A stretch of 27,699 bases of DNA from Mesostigma viride (taxonomy: Eukaryota > Streptophyta > Mesostigmatophyceae > Mesostigmatales > Mesostigmataceae). The translations under genes were made by a program, and so were the position numbers. Position 1 is the first letter of the stretch, and every line of letters starts with the position of its first letter. Location of the stretch: contig RPFO01001753.1 of NCBI GenBank assembly GCA_009746045.1, forward strand, positions 66,501-94,199, given 5' to 3'. A model generated the notes under the pieces. The model saw only the letters and a program-made list of their open reading frames with translations. It was not told the origin of the DNA and ran no database searches. Positions 27,506 to 27,699 of the stretch are shown in pieces.

Positions 27506-27699
27506 CATGCATGGGACAAGAAAAACTCGCTGCAAGGGTTGAAACAATAACGAAATTGTATGACCACAGACACATAAAATGGAAGGCTTGCTCAGTATTA
27601 TTATTTAACCCATCAATCAATTTTAAAGGCAAGGAATGTTGAAATACGGAAGACCATGCATGGGACAAGAAAAACTCGTTGCAAGGGTTTGAAACAATA
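27506..27699 (+). repeat. Direct repeat, ~44 bp, 149 bp apart
   Basis: CATGCATGGGACAAGAAAAA and what follows at 27506-27549 recur at 27655-27699, where the window ends. It lies just past the rpoB match and may be tandemly duplicated flanking DNA. The second copy may continue outside. Confidence 0.7.

Overview
This is a window of nuclear DNA from a eukaryote, most likely a green alga, although I cannot name the genus. The evidence is spliceosomal GT-AG introns whose phases match, GC-rich exons, a TORTIFOLIA1/SPIRAL2-type microtubule protein (a plant-lineage family), a P-type Ca2+-ATPase with a transit-peptide-like N-terminus, and a decayed fragment of plastid rpoB lying in nuclear-type repeat DNA. 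No tRNA, rRNA or bacterial operon was seen. Layout: (1) 156-2014, minus: two exons of a TORTIFOLIA1-like HEAT/TOG protein that continues off the left edge. (2) 2015-3794: a divergent intergenic region with microsatellites. (3) 3795-12058, plus: a complete eight-exon type IIB (plasma-membrane type) Ca2+-ATPase of 1149 codons. One of its introns holds an ~840-nt pyrimidine tract. (4) 12873-13940: a 5'-truncated LINE between 10-bp target-site duplications. (5) 13941-14928: AT-rich spacer. (6) 14929-23748, minus: a large unrecognised gene whose exons join in phase (about 1.5 thousand codons). Its frame is broken at several G/C runs, and its introns carry arrays of a 46-bp palindromic repeat and a 2.4-kb hexanucleotide repeat. 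(7) 23841-27699: a transposon graveyard, in which a 2.08-kb piggyBac-like element (13-bp inverted termini, TTAA target) sits inside a nuclear copy of plastid rpoB. The most unusual feature is a pattern shared by the two conventional genes. Six of the seven ATPase introns, the TORTIFOLIA1-like introns and the DNA just after the ATPase stop codon carry near-exact copies of the adjoining exon edge, including its splice site. Four of the offsets are 82-88 bp. In the large minus gene a palindrome found in its exons resembles the core of the 46-bp repeat that fills its introns. Together these suggest a genome in which introns grow by local duplication of exon-intron junctions. The 46-bp unit also matches the plant MSA/3R-Myb site on one strand. 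The genes do not form a pathway: the ATPase would pump Ca2+ (possibly at the plastid envelope), the TORTIFOLIA1-like protein would bind microtubules, and the third is unknown. Every long ORF inside the 9.1-9.95 kb and 21.0-23.4 kb repeats is an artefact of stop-free repeat units.
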